Shown: positions 25,567-35,461, counted from the first letter of the stretch. The stretch is DNA of 64,000 nucleotides from Pseudovibrio ascidiaceicola (GCF_900114245.1 NZ_FOSK01000011.1:124001-188000), one strand, 5' to 3'. The notes: generated by a model not told the origin, from the sequence alone. Numbers and translations are program-made.

Positions 25567-27468
25567 GTGAACCTGCTTGACGTCAAAGGGTTGTCAGTAG
25601 AGTTTCATGGAGATGAAGGGCATCACCAAGTTGTCCGCGATGTGTCTTTTAGTGTCCCGGAAAACAAGTGCGTCGCTTTGGTAGGTGAGTCAGGGTCTGG
25701 TAAGACCGTGATTTCCAGAGCAGTGATGGGTATACTTCCTGCAAAATCTCGTATCACTGCCGGGCAGATCTTGTTCCGAGACAATCGTAAAAACGGTGAG
25801 CAAATAGATATTGCAAAGCTGCCTCCAGCTGGGCCTGCCATGCGTGCTATTCGTGGTGATCAGATTGCGATGATCTTTCAAGAGCCAATGGTCTCGCTCT
25901 CTCCGCTGCACACGATTGGAGATCAGATCAGCGAAGCGGCAAAACTCCACCGCTTTGTTGGATCAAAAGAAGCGCAGGAACTGACCAAGGATATGCTTCG
26001 TTTGGTTCATTTTCCTGAGCCTGAGCGAGCAATCCGTGCTTATCCATTTGAGCTCTCTGGCGGCTTACGGCAACGGGCACTCATCGCAATGGCGATGATC
26101 TGCCGGCCCACACTTCTTATCGCAGATGAACCGACCACTGCATTAGATGTCACCATTCAGGCCGAAATTCTGAAGCTGATAAAGGAAGTGCAGGCCGAGC
26201 TGAACATGACGCTGCTTATGATCACGCATGACTTTGGTGTGGTCACAAACATGGCCGATGAAGTTGTCGTGGTTTACAACGGTGAGGTCATGGAAAAAGG
26301 CAGTGTTGAAGACCTTTTCCTAACCCCGCAACATCCTTATCTGAAGGCTCTGCTCAACGCGGTTCCATCGCTTTCCATGGAACCGGATGAGCGTCTTGTT
26401 CCAATCCGCCCAATCAAACCACGCACTCATCACTCCGATTTGCAGCCACAACCGGTTGGTAAGACACATGCGTTTCGAGGAACAGCCCTCATAGAGCTTG
26501 AGGGAGTTTGTAAGAACTTCACATTCAAGAACCTGCGTGGCAAAAAACGCAGAGGTATGACAACAGCGCTCGACAACGTATCTTTGACGGTCCGCAGAGG
26601 TGAATGCCTTGGCATTGTTGGAGAGTCTGGTTCCGGAAAGACCACTGCGTCTCTTGCAATGCTGCGAGCCTTTCCTCTGACACGTGGCAAGATCTCCTAC
26701 ACCACAGAGGATGGACCACGCGACATTCAGGGCTTCTCTGAAAAAGAGCTATTCCAATACCGTAAGAAGGCTCAAATTATTTTTCAAGACCCGTTCTCTT
26801 CGCTAAACCCACGCCGAACACTCAACGAGATCTTGCAGGAACCACTCGTCATACATCGAATGGGCGACAGTTTGAGTCAGGGCGCCCGTATTCGAGAGCT
26901 GATCGACCTCGTTGGCCTGTCGCCGAGGTATCTACGCCGCTACCCACACTCCTTCTCCGGTGGTCAACGTCAACGTATTGGGATTGCAAGAGCGCTGGCG
27001 CTAAACCCGGAGTTCTTGATTTGCGATGAGCCGACATCAGCGCTTGATGTGTCTGTACAGGCACAGATCCTGAACCTGCTCAAAGACCTGAAAGACGAGC
27101 TGGGCCTCACTTATGTTTTCGTCAGCCACAACCTTGCTGTGGTTGACTACATTTCCGATCGCGTTGCAGTCATGTGCAAAGGCAAGGTTGTTGAAGTCGG
27201 ACCAACGCGGCAGATCATAGACAATCCCATTCACCCCTATACGCGCGCACTCCTCAAAGCGGTACCGGAACCCTCATTAGATCACAAACTGGATTTCTCT
27301 TCTCTGGCAGGAACGGCAAGCTCAGACCCGACACAATGGCCGTCACCCTACCGGATGCGCTACACGACCGTTCCATATTTGGTTGAAATAGAAACAGACC
27401 ATTGGGTGTGTGCTCCGGGTATGGAGAGCATGCGTGATATTGTTGGTTTGGGAGGCAGCCACATATGA
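25567..27468 (+). CDS. Oligopeptide-type ABC transporter, double ATP-binding protein (YejF/DppDF-like)
   Basis: The 633-residue protein is a fusion of two ATPase domains that energise uptake. The N-terminal domain has Walker A GESGSGKTVISRA, signature LSGGLRQRALIAMA, and Walker B/D-loop [13 protein letters not shown]. The C-terminal domain has [28 protein letters not shown] and LICDEPTSALDVS. Each domain ends with the oligopeptide/dipeptide C-terminal region (HPYLKALL and HPYTRALLKAVPEP). The GTG at 25567 is preceded by GAGGAAGGG. The gene overlaps the binding-protein gene by four bases (ATGA), the start of a four-gene operon. Confidence 0.95.
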   Translation: MNLLDVKGLSVEFHGDEGHHQVVRDVSFSVPENKCVALVGESGSGKTVISRAVMGILPAKSRITAGQILFRDNRKNGEQIDIAKLPPAGPAMRAIRGDQIAMIFQEPMVSLSPLHTIGDQISEAAKLHRFVGSKEAQELTKDMLRLVHFPEPERAIRAYPFELSGGLRQRALIAMAMICRPTLLIADEPTTALDVTIQAEILKLIKEVQAELNMTLLMITHDFGVVTNMADEVVVVYNGEVMEKGSVEDLFLTPQHPYLKALLNAVPSLSMEPDERLVPIRPIKPRTHHSDLQPQPVGKTHAFRGTALIELEGVCKNFTFKNLRGKKRRGMTTALDNVSLTVRRGECLGIVGESGSGKTTASLAMLRAFPLTRGKISYTTEDGPRDIQGFSEKELFQYRKKAQIIFQDPFSSLNPRRTLNEILQEPLVIHRMGDSLSQGARIRELIDLVGLSPRYLRRYPHSFSGGQRQRIGIARALALNPEFLICDEPTSALDVSVQAQILNLLKDLKDELGLTYVFVSHNLAVVDYISDRVAVMCKGKVVEVGPTRQIIDNPIHPYTRALLKAVPEPSLDHKLDFSSLAGTASSDPTQWPSPYRMRYTTVPYLVEIETDHWVCAPGMESMRDIVGLGGSHI

Positions 27469-29381
27469 CAAGACTTAGCCTCCTTACTTCCACGATCATG
27501 TTTATCAGCCTAGCAGTACCCACTGCCTCGATGGCTCTGATCCTCAAGGAAACACCGGGGATTCCACCGGGCCTGCCATCCGTGGTGGATCGTGTGCCCA
27601 AAGAACCACTGGTGACGTACCCCGATGATATTGGCCGTGTAATCGGCGTGCAGGGCGGTGCGCTGCATACGCTTATCTCACGGCCTAAAGACGTTCGCCT
27701 GATCAATGTGTGGGGTTATGCACGGCTGGTCGGGTACAATGAAAATCTCGAGCTAAATCCAGATATCTTGGAAAGCGTAGATAATCACTACGATAAGGTC
27801 TTCACTCTAAATCTGCGTGAAGGCCATAAATGGTCTGACGGCAGTTCCTTCAATTCAGAAGATTTTAGGTTCTGGTTTGAAGATGTTGCCTTAAATGAGG
27901 AACTTAACCCCATCGGTCTGCCGGGGTTCATGTTGGTGGATGGAGAAGGCCCCGAGTTCTCAGTTATCGATGAGACCACAGTTCGCTTTGAGTGGCATGA
28001 GCCAAACCCTTTGTTTTTACAGGAACTTGCAAAAGCGCGCCCGCCGTTCATTTACCGGCCAGCGGCCTATATGAAGCAGTTCCATGAAGAATACGGAAAC
28101 CCGGAGTTTATCCGCCAGATTGCCCGTATCGAGAAAGTGCGTGGGTGGGCACCTTTATTCAACCGTATGGACGACATGTACGGGGCATCCAATCCGCATA
28201 TTCCTACATTACAGCCATGGGTGCCACGTAACACCTCGGGTGACCGCCGAGCAGTCATGGAACGAAATCCGTTTTTTCACCGGGTAGACAGTGCAGGCCA
28301 GCAACTTCCTTACATCGACCGCATCATTATGGATGTGGTCGATGGAAAACTCATCCCAGCAAAAACGCTGGCAGGCGAGAGTGATCTGCAAGCGCGTGGA
28401 CTAGGCTTCTCTGATATTTCCGTGCTTAAACGCGGTGAGCAAACACAGGATTACGACACGCGACTTTGGCTCAACTCAAAAGGCTCTGAGATTTCGATCC
28501 TGCCTAATCTCAGTGTTAAAGACCCGGCATGGCGCAAACTCATGCAAGATCGTAGATTTCGCCACGCGCTTTCATTGGGCATTGATCGCGAACTCATAAA
28601 CAAAGTGCTCTATTTTGGTTTAGGTCGAGCGGGCAACGACACTGTTCTCAACATTTCTCCGCTGTATCAGCCAGATTTTCAAACGGCCTGGGCGGAGTTT
28701 AATCCAGATCTTGCCAACCAGTTGCTGGATGATATCGGACTGACAGACAGACGAGGAGACGGCGTTCGCTTGTTGGAAGACGGGCGCCCACTGCAACTCA
28801 TCATTGAAATCACAGGTGAGAGTACTGAACAGGATGATGCGCTGGAACTTGTCGCCGAAACATGGAAGGAGATCGGCGTCTCTGCCTTCATCCGACCAAG
28901 CCAGCGCGATACGATCCGGGCCCGTGCCCTTTCTGGCGCTTTAATGATGTCGGTTTGGTCCGGTTTTGAAAATGGCGTGCCAACAGCAGATATGCCGCCT
29001 ATAGACTATGCTCCCACGCGTGAAGACTTTCTCTCATGGGCTCCCTGGGGCAATTATTATGAAAGTGACGGCCATGCAGGTGTGAAACCTGACTGGCCCC
29101 CAGCAATCCGCTTGGTGGAGCTCTTCGACCAATGGCTGGTGAGCAGTAGTTTTGAAGAACGAGACATGATCTGGGAGCAAATCTTGCAGATCCACGCGGA
29201 TGAGACAATTCATATTGGTCTGGTTAACGCAGTCCGACACCCGGTTGTTGTTAAAGGATTATTGAACGTACCTGAAATGGGCATTTATGGTTGGGATCCT
29301 GGAGCACAGTTCGGCATCCACCGTATGGATCTCTTCTTCTTTGAAGACCTCTTGCCTGATGAAGATGATCTGTCTCGTTGA
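27465..29381 (+). CDS. ABC transporter periplasmic solute-binding protein, family 5
   Basis: The 638-residue protein has a signal peptide (to about residue 25) and the family 5 extracellular solute-binding fold, with the typical LREGHKWSDGSSFNSEDFRFW segment at about residues 110-130 and the RRFRHALSLGIDRELIN-like segment near 365-380. It is long for the family and has the YejA-like acidic C-terminus. The most likely substrates are peptides or similar amphipathic compounds. It overlaps the ATPase gene by four bases. A 125-base gap with long-range inverted repeats separates it from the first permease. Confidence 0.92.
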   Translation: MTRLSLLTSTIMFISLAVPTASMALILKETPGIPPGLPSVVDRVPKEPLVTYPDDIGRVIGVQGGALHTLISRPKDVRLINVWGYARLVGYNENLELNPDILESVDNHYDKVFTLNLREGHKWSDGSSFNSEDFRFWFEDVALNEELNPIGLPGFMLVDGEGPEFSVIDETTVRFEWHEPNPLFLQELAKARPPFIYRPAAYMKQFHEEYGNPEFIRQIARIEKVRGWAPLFNRMDDMYGASNPHIPTLQPWVPRNTSGDRRAVMERNPFFHRVDSAGQQLPYIDRIIMDVVDGKLIPAKTLAGESDLQARGLGFSDISVLKRGEQTQDYDTRLWLNSKGSEISILPNLSVKDPAWRKLMQDRRFRHALSLGIDRELINKVLYFGLGRAGNDTVLNISPLYQPDFQTAWAEFNPDLANQLLDDIGLTDRRGDGVRLLEDGRPLQLIIEITGESTEQDDALELVAETWKEIGVSAFIRPSQRDTIRARALSGALMMSVWSGFENGVPTADMPPIDYAPTREDFLSWAPWGNYYESDGHAGVKPDWPPAIRLVELFDQWLVSSSFEERDMIWEQILQIHADETIHIGLVNAVRHPVVVKGLLNVPEMGIYGWDPGAQFGIHRMDLFFFEDLLPDEDDLSR

Positions 29382-29494
29382 TTTTCTCACTTGCCTTAAG
29401 CGCGGACTAATAGGGCTTCTCAAACCTGATTAGATTTTCTCAGAGAAAGCCAAGAGAGCTCCTTTAGACTTCTCCCACGAGTGGTGTGAGAAAA
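29382..29494 (+). other. Gap with a long-range inverted repeat between binding protein and permease
   Basis: TTTTCTCAC directly after the stop codon (29382-29390) is the exact complement of GTGAGAAAA (29486-29494), just ahead of the permease ribosome site. Pairing would form a closed intercistronic structure of the kind that can set the high binding-protein to permease ratio. This role is inference. Confidence 0.3.
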
Positions 29495-29507
29495 GAAAGG
29501 GAAGCGG

Positions 29508-30536
29508 GTGCTCAATTACATCCTGCGGCGACTGTTGGTGATGATACCAACGCTTGCTGCCATCAGTTTCCTGATTTTTTTCATCATCGAATTGCCAGAA
29601 GGGGACTATATCTCCAATCAGATCTCCATGCTCCGCTCAACCGGAGAAAGTGCTTCCATTGGCAGATTGGAGTTTCTGCGCAAAGAGTTTGCTCTCGATC
29701 GGCCATTTGTGGAACGCTACGGCATATGGGTAGGGCTCTGGCCCGGACCCAATGGATTTGATGGGTTAATTCAGGGCAATTGGGGATGGTCCTTTGAGTA
29801 TGACCAACCAGTTGGCGAAGTGGTCGGTCCAACATTACCGCTCACAGTAGCGCTCAATCTGGCCACAGTCCTTTTTATTTACTGTGTTGCCTTTCCCATC
29901 GGCATTTACTCCGCAACGCACCAGTATTCGGTCGGAGATTACACCTTTACGCTTATTGGGTATCTCGGCCTCGCAACCCCGAACTTCCTCTTGGCATTGG
30001 TTTTAATGTACCTGGCGAACAGTTGGTTCGGGCTGACGGTAGGCGGCATCATGGAGGAGCACTACATCGGCGAGCCCATGAGTGGTGGCAAAGTTCTGTC
30101 TATTGTGGCGCATTTGATTGTTCCGGTGATCGTCATCGGAACATCTGGCACTGCTGCGATGATCCGTCGACTACGCGCCAATCTATTGGACGAAATCTAC
30201 AAGCAATACGTCACCACTGCCCGTTCCAAAGGAATGCGAGAAAGCAAACTCCTCGTCAAATACCCCCTTCGTGTCGCACTCAACCCCTTCATCGCAGATA
30301 TAGGCAACCTTATCCCTTCGCTTGTGTCAGGTTCGGTTATTGTTTCTGTCGTTCTCAATCTTCCCACTGTCGGTCCTGTCCTTCTTGGGGCGCTTCAATC
30401 GCAGGACCAGTTTCTTGCAGGGTTTATTCTCCTCTTCGTCTCCATCCTCACATTGATTGGCATGTTGGTCTCTGATGTCTTGCTTGGTTATCTGGATCCA
30501 CGAATTCGCCTTGGAAAAGAAGGGGCGAGACAATGA
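29508..30536 (+). CDS. ABC transporter permease, DppB/OppB type
   Basis: The 342-residue inner-membrane protein begins at a GTG with AAAGGGAAGCG upstream. It has the N-terminal helix of the DppB family (YILRRLLVMIPTLAAISFLIFF), a periplasmic loop (residues 30-100), five further helices and the cytoplasmic EAA-type loop (YVTTARSKGMRESKLLVKYPL) that contacts the ATPase. It overlaps the next permease by four bases. It forms the transport channel with the downstream DppC-type subunit. Confidence 0.95.
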   Translation: MLNYILRRLLVMIPTLAAISFLIFFIIELPEGDYISNQISMLRSTGESASIGRLEFLRKEFALDRPFVERYGIWVGLWPGPNGFDGLIQGNWGWSFEYDQPVGEVVGPTLPLTVALNLATVLFIYCVAFPIGIYSATHQYSVGDYTFTLIGYLGLATPNFLLALVLMYLANSWFGLTVGGIMEEHYIGEPMSGGKVLSIVAHLIVPVIVIGTSGTAAMIRRLRANLLDEIYKQYVTTARSKGMRESKLLVKYPLRVALNPFIADIGNLIPSLVSGSVIVSVVLNLPTVGPVLLGALQSQDQFLAGFILLFVSILTLIGMLVSDVLLGYLDPRIRLGKEGARQ

Positions 30537-31705
30537 GCCCGGGCGAACGTGGAGAGGACAAAGCAGAGCACTACGTCAACCCTAAGGGCTTTGATCCTAA
30601 AGATGTTGAGATACTAACCCGAGAGCAAGAGAGATATTATCAGGCTCCTCAATGGAAGATCATCTGGTGGAAATTCCGCAAGCACAAACTGGCAGTTCTC
30701 TCCGCGATCATCCTCTTCTTTTTCTACTTGTGCGTCCCTTTTGCCGAAATCATTGCACCGTATCCGGTGGCAAAACGAAACGTAGACTTCCTCTTTGCCC
30801 CACCACAAGCCATCCACCTGTTCCATGAAGGCAAACTGGTAGGACCCTTTGTGTATGGCCTAAATCCTTCAGTTGATCTGGAAAATCTGAAGTGGGTCTA
30901 TGAGACAGACACCACAAAAGTCCAAAAAATCCGGTTCTTCTGTAAAGGAGAACCCTACAAGTTCTGGGGGCTGTTTCCCGCAAGCTTTCACGTCATTTGC
31001 CCCGCGAAAGACGGCACGCTTTTCATCGCAGGAACGGACAGATTGGGGCGAGATCAATACTCTGGGCTCGTCTATGGAGCACGGCTGTCTCTTACAATTG
31101 GCCTTGTCGGAGTAAGCATATCCATGGTGCTTGGCGTCTTGTTGGGCGGACTTGCTGGCTTCTTCGGTGGGTGGATCGATAGCTCAATTCAACGCGTTAT
31201 AGAAATTATGCGCTCGCTGCCAGAACTCCCGCTCTGGATGGCTCTGTCTGCGGCCTTGCCGATAACATGGTCGCCGGTTTGGATTTACTTTGGCCTGACC
31301 GTCATTCTGGGTCTGCTGGACTGGCCGGGCTTAGCGCGTGCTGTCAGATCAAAATTGCTCTCACTGCGAGAAGAAGAATATGCCAAGGCCGCGGCGCTCA
31401 TGGGTGCTAGCCCTAGTCGTATTATTGTCAAACATCTGCTCCCCGGCTTTACAAGCCATCTGGTTGCTTCTGCAACGCTTTCTGTACCTGCGATGATACT
31501 CGGTGAAACGGCACTTTCTTTCTTGAATCTTGGATTGAGAAGGCCTGCGGTCTCATGGGGTGTTCTTCTCAATGAAGCTCAGAATATTTCTGTCGTTACC
31601 ATTTATCCGTGGTTGATGGCGCCGGTTATTCCGATCATCATTGTCGTGCTTGCCTTCAACTTCATGGGCGACGGGCTGCGCGATGCAGCTGATCCTTACA
31701 AGTAG
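30533..31705 (+). CDS. ABC transporter permease, DppC/OppC (YejE-like) type
   Basis: The 390-residue protein is longer than usual DppC subunits because of an N-terminal cytoplasmic extension and a periplasmic insertion of about 90 residues between the first two helices (around residues 82-165). The rest is standard, with GTDRLGRDQYSGLVYGARLSL before helix 2 and the EAA loop EEEYAKAAALMGASPSRIIVK near residue 290. YejE proteins have the same extra periplasmic segment. Four-base overlap with the previous permease makes it the last transporter gene; a methyltransferase follows after 17 bases. Confidence 0.94.
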   Translation: MSPGERGEDKAEHYVNPKGFDPKDVEILTREQERYYQAPQWKIIWWKFRKHKLAVLSAIILFFFYLCVPFAEIIAPYPVAKRNVDFLFAPPQAIHLFHEGKLVGPFVYGLNPSVDLENLKWVYETDTTKVQKIRFFCKGEPYKFWGLFPASFHVICPAKDGTLFIAGTDRLGRDQYSGLVYGARLSLTIGLVGVSISMVLGVLLGGLAGFFGGWIDSSIQRVIEIMRSLPELPLWMALSAALPITWSPVWIYFGLTVILGLLDWPGLARAVRSKLLSLREEEYAKAAALMGASPSRIIVKHLLPGFTSHLVASATLSVPAMILGETALSFLNLGLRRPAVSWGVLLNEAQNISVVTIYPWLMAPVIPIIIVVLAFNFMGDGLRDAADPYK

Positions 31706-31722
31706 CTGGAGTTTCACAGATA

Positions 31723-32307
31723 ATGGAAGAACTCTCAGATGATTGGGATCGTCAGTACGAGGCAGGCCGTTGGCATTTTCTGAATGATATCAAAGAAGCA
31801 GCTCGCTACGGAATCCTCTCCGCGTGGCTAGGGCAGACAGGAACCACGCGGGCAGTACTTGATGTCGGCTGTGGTGAAGCAATTTTGTATCACTATCTCA
31901 AATCATCAGGCCTGCAACGATACTGTGGTGTAGACCTCTCAGAAATTGCTCTAGGCAACGCTAATGTGGCAGAGGAATGTGTGCAGCTTGTGCAGTCTGA
32001 CCTTGAGAGTTTCAACGTTAAAACGGCGGATAAATTTTCAGCAATTGTCTTCAATGAAGTGCTCTATTTCTGCGAGGAACCAGAGTTACAGCTCAACCGT
32101 TACGCAAAATTTCTTGAAGACAATGGCGTTATCGCAATCTCCATGTACACACCTGCACGAGAAAAATCGGGAGCAAACAGATCTATCCAGAAGGTTTGGA
32201 GTGAAACAGACAAATCTGACCACTGGAAGGTGCTAGATGATTTGGAGCTGAAGTCATGTTCAAAGAATGTCGGTTGGAAACTCCGGCTCGTCAGACCTGT
32301 CCGTTAG
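31723..32307 (+). CDS. Small SAM-dependent methyltransferase (NodS-like)
   Basis: The 194-residue protein has SAM motif I VLDVGCGEAILY (residues 45-56) and the acidic motif II CGVDLSEIAL, followed by IVFNEVLYFCEEP in motif IV position. In size and motifs it resembles NodS-type methyltransferases that methylate amino-sugar or small-molecule substrates, but the substrate here is unknown. It follows the permease by 17 bases on the same strand, so it may belong to that operon. Its 3' end overlaps the 3' end of the convergent deacetylase gene by 17 bases, so it also borders the glycan gene cluster. Confidence 0.85.
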   Translation: MEELSDDWDRQYEAGRWHFLNDIKEAARYGILSAWLGQTGTTRAVLDVGCGEAILYHYLKSSGLQRYCGVDLSEIALGNANVAEECVQLVQSDLESFNVKTADKFSAIVFNEVLYFCEEPELQLNRYAKFLEDNGVIAISMYTPAREKSGANRSIQKVWSETDKSDHWKVLDDLELKSCSKNVGWKLRLVRPVR

Positions 32308-33142
32308 CCAAAGTAAAATCGCGTTTTGCCTCATCCAGAAGGTCTTGAGAACTAAGCCACCTAACTGCGGGGTGAGCAGAGGTGAGCTTGAAAAATACCT
32401 CCAAAAATTCAGAGCACCCCTCACCGTGGTCAAGGTGATGTGTCAGTAATCCAATCGGCTCACTTGTATTGGTTCGCCGTCGGCAAAGCTGCAGGTCTAG
32501 CCGTCTACGAGCTGCATCCCAACCGATAAAGCGCTTGTTTTTCTTCCATTTAATGATGTCGATATGGCTTTGGAGACGTGGAAGGCGAAAATGATTGATC
32601 CAGGTGAATGCGGATAATCCGTAGTCTCCTTGTTGCCTGAGAAGTTGCACTGCACGCGGTGCAATCCGGTTCCACGGAGGCACAAATAAAGGCACAAAGT
32701 GCTTTCCAAATAAATTTTGTAGGATCACCCGACCTTCTGCTAATTCTTTTGCCATCTCTTTTGATGTTCGTCGCCACCCAAACTCACTGGCCTTCTCGCC
32801 GTACGATTTCATCTGATAATTCTTGTGTTGCCAACCATGATGAACGATATGAACCTCTTGCGCCGTGACAAGACGCTGGGCGAGTGCTTCTGTCGCAAAT
32901 TTTGGAATAACGGCAAGCGAAAGCGGAATACCGAACTGGCCAGAGAACGCAAGTAGCTCTTCAAGTGCAGGTGTTGGCGAAACAGCGTCATCATCCCGCC
33001 ACCAGAACTTCACTGTAAGGCCGCGCTCTTCGAACCAATTGAGGTGCTGGCTGAGGTGCTGTTCAAATGCCTCTTGATCGTTGCCAGCAATATATCCTGT
33101 CTCCGGAACAGACTTAATGACAGGGGCAGAACTAGAGATCAC
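32291..33142 (-). CDS. Polysaccharide deacetylase-like protein (CE4-type fold)
   Basis: I chose the GTG at 33142 because AAAGGAA lies about 8 bases upstream and the start then overlaps the preceding glycosyltransferase by 11 bases, as is usual in this operon. This gives 283 residues. The likely metal site is a WWRDDD motif (Asp50-52) and HGWQH in HHGWQHKNY (His spacing as in the CE4 HxxxH motif). A segment with FVPPWNRIAP fits the family substrate-binding arm. Members remove acetyl groups from amino-sugar polymers or related glycans. It is the last gene of the glycan operon and overlaps the convergent methyltransferase by 17 bases. Confidence 0.8.
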   Translation of the reverse strand: MISSSAPVIKSVPETGYIAGNDQEAFEQHLSQHLNWFEERGLTVKFWWRDDDAVSPTPALEELLAFSGQFGIPLSLAVIPKFATEALAQRLVTAQEVHIVHHGWQHKNYQMKSYGEKASEFGWRRTSKEMAKELAEGRVILQNLFGKHFVPLFVPPWNRIAPRAVQLLRQQGDYGLSAFTWINHFRLPRLQSHIDIIKWKKNKRFIGWDAARRRLDLQLCRRRTNTSEPIGLLTHHLDHGEGCSEFLEVFFKLTSAHPAVRWLSSQDLLDEAKRDFTLANGQV

Positions 33143-34334
33143 GAGAAACGTTCCTTTCCCAGATAATTCCGAGCGCGTGATCCATCGGCGTTTCCATGCC
33201 AAGATCTGCGGCCAGCACCTGAGCTGAAATCTCCGCCCCATTGAGTGCCACATGTAAATCTGGGGCGGGAAGGGAGAGTGCTTTTTGTGCTGCTTGTGCA
33301 AGCGTATTAGCACTAAGCACTTTTTCGGGAACGGCGACGGCTCGATGATGTTTCATAAGGCTGAGTGCGCGTTGTGTCTGTTCGGTCTCAGCTTCTTGCG
33401 CAAAAGGAACAAGAACGGATGGAATGCCTGCGCGTAGAATATCGACAACCGTGTTGTAACCAGCTTGAGAAATGGAAAGTTTGGCGTTCTTTAGAAGCGC
33501 GGGGAAGTCTTTGCGAGCTCGCTCAATAATGAGCTGTGATGAGGAGTGTTTGGAAAGCTGGCGGAACTCAGCGTCGGGAACGTCCTGTCCAACGAGCACG
33601 CGCCACCGGTGACTGATGTTGGGCGACATATGGTTGGGAGCAGAAAGCGCGGCCCGTAACAAAGCAGAACCGACAGCCCCACCTCCACATGAAACGATAA
33701 TTTCGTCCACCCCGTCAGTTGACGTTGCAGATGTTGTACGGTCATCACTGATGTAACCCGTGTAGCGGATATGTGAGTTCACCTTGTTGGAGAATGGAAA
33801 ACTCTCGTCAAACGTAATGAGTTGCGGGTCTGAATGGACAAGGATCCGGTCATAAAAGGCAGAGGCTTGTGAAGCCATCCATTCTTCTTTCCAAAGCTCG
33901 TCCTTGCGCACCAGAATATCACGCACGGAGCAAACGACCCACGGTGGGGTGAGCTTGCTACCAGCGCACTCAAGAAGACGCGTCATCTCAGCTGCAAACA
34001 TCCTGCGCCCAAACGGGTAGGTTTCCGTGATCAGCAGGTCAAAATGCTCGGAGGAAAAAGCAGAAAGCGTAGCCGTGATGCGCTTTTCCCACCAGGCTTC
34101 ATCAATCGGGTTATTATGTTCGTCCAGCAAAACATCAAACTTCGCGCTGGCAGCACGCACAGCAGGTAACCGGACAACAGAAAGGCCATCGCAATTAAGC
34201 GTGTCAGGAATACGGTTCCCAGTTGCCAGTGTCACTGCAATGCCTTGACGAACCAGCGCCTTGGCGAGCGCCACAGCCCGAACGATATGGCCCGAGCCAA
34301 GCAAATGCTGAACATGGATGAAGGCTTTCATCAT
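33132..34334 (-). CDS. MurG-like glycosyltransferase (COG4671 type)
   Basis: The 400-residue protein has an N-terminal GT-B Rossmann domain with the HLLGSGHIVRAVALAKAL segment, which resembles the MurG/COG4671 GxGHxxRAxxL motif, and a C-terminal domain with a glycine-rich loop (IIVSCGGGAVGSALLRAAL) and a donor-site segment (LSISQAGYNTVVDILRAGIPSVLVPF) typical of UDP-sugar transferases. There is no signal peptide; it should act at the cytoplasmic face. The acceptor and sugar are unknown. It overlaps both neighbours (4 and 11 bases) in the five-gene operon. It is a distant paralogue of the gene at 36702. Confidence 0.85.
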   Translation of the reverse strand: MMKAFIHVQHLLGSGHIVRAVALAKALVRQGIAVTLATGNRIPDTLNCDGLSVVRLPAVRAASAKFDVLLDEHNNPIDEAWWEKRITATLSAFSSEHFDLLITETYPFGRRMFAAEMTRLLECAGSKLTPPWVVCSVRDILVRKDELWKEEWMASQASAFYDRILVHSDPQLITFDESFPFSNKVNSHIRYTGYISDDRTTSATSTDGVDEIIVSCGGGAVGSALLRAALSAPNHMSPNISHRWRVLVGQDVPDAEFRQLSKHSSSQLIIERARKDFPALLKNAKLSISQAGYNTVVDILRAGIPSVLVPFAQEAETEQTQRALSLMKHHRAVAVPEKVLSANTLAQAAQKALSLPAPDLHVALNGAEISAQVLAADLGMETPMDHALGIIWERNVSRDL

Positions 34335-35461
34335 CGGCCTCCGTGAACTCTCCGCTTAAACTGGTGATGTTCAAGAGCAGCATTGAGCACCCTGTCCAGC
34401 CCTCTTGCTCCAGCTTCAAGACTATGGTTTTTGTGAATGTTCTCTATGGCTGCAAGGCCCATATTCTCGCGCTTGTGTGTGTTTTTTATGAGAGACATTA
34501 GGTTCTGAGCCAAAGCAGAGGCGTCGCCTTCATCTGAAAGCAATCCACTGGTGCCTTCCTCCACGATGTCAGGCACACCAAACACCCGCCCGCCAACCAC
34601 CGGTAGACCGCAGGATTGAGCTTCCAGAAACACAAAGCCGAAGGCCTCACGAATGGCAGGCCAAACAAAAATGTCGTGAGACCGATAGAGACGCGGCATT
34701 TCCTGCCATGGAATAAGCCCGACAAACTCGGTGCGTTCCCGATCAAACAGCGGTTCAATCTCGCCTCGTGCCGGTCCGTCTCCGGCAATGGTCAGTCGCC
34801 ATGGCAGATCAGCAATTTGCTTGAGAGCAGCAGCTAGCACCATGTACGAAAACTGCTTGTCTCCTTCACGCATCATGCCTGCGCAAAGCAGTCGGATCTT
34901 TCCATCAGCCGAGCCCTTGGTGACACTGTGACTGACTTCAAATTTTGCCGTCTCCAAAAACGGAGGCAAAACCGTGAGAACGTCTTCATTCAAGACTTCC
35001 TTCAGGCATTGAGCATCAGATTTCGTCAGAGCGACGACTTGGCTGGCCTGAGCAAGAGCTGCATCAGCTGCATTGAACCCAAGAGCCCAATTGCCTGCCT
35101 GTCGTTTGGGCGCACGGCTGGCTTCCACGACCACATAAGGAATGTTGAACTTGGCGCAGAGATAGGGCCCAATCCAATCAGGTGCCTTGTGATAGAGATG
35201 ATACGTGAGAAATACATCGGGCACGTCACTGTGTTCAATCCAGCGCTCGGCGATTGCTTTCGCCTCTGCAAGCGCAAGCTCTTTCACGTCGCGTGTCACG
35301 TCCTCACCACCTTCAGCGCGCCAGCTGCGAAAAGTGGAGGCAATCTCAACCTCGTGCCCCGCCAAATGCAATGCTCGTACGATCAATCGCCCCATGGTTC
35401 GGTCTCCCGAAGGCACAGGGTGGTCAATAGGCTTCATGGGCGCTGTAAAGGCGACTTTCAT
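34331..35461 (-). CDS. Family 4 glycosyltransferase
   Basis: The 376-residue protein starts MKVAFTAPMKPIDHP with the glycine-containing N-terminal acceptor domain and carries the GT4 donor-domain motif EAFGFVFLEAQSCGLPVV near residue 275. The E-x7-E catalytic/nucleotide-sugar motif is intact (EAFGFVFLE). A segment IRLLCAGMMREGDKQF starts the C-terminal Rossmann domain. It is a cytoplasmic GT-B enzyme using an activated sugar. It overlaps its upstream neighbour by one base and its downstream neighbour by four, so it is translationally coupled within the operon. Confidence 0.88.
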   Translation of the reverse strand: MKVAFTAPMKPIDHPVPSGDRTMGRLIVRALHLAGHEVEIASTFRSWRAEGGEDVTRDVKELALAEAKAIAERWIEHSDVPDVFLTYHLYHKAPDWIGPYLCAKFNIPYVVVEASRAPKRQAGNWALGFNAADAALAQASQVVALTKSDAQCLKEVLNEDVLTVLPPFLETAKFEVSHSVTKGSADGKIRLLCAGMMREGDKQFSYMVLAAALKQIADLPWRLTIAGDGPARGEIEPLFDRERTEFVGLIPWQEMPRLYRSHDIFVWPAIREAFGFVFLEAQSCGLPVVGGRVFGVPDIVEEGTSGLLSDEGDASALAQNLMSLIKNTHKRENMGLAAIENIHKNHSLEAGARGLDRVLNAALEHHQFKRRVHGGR

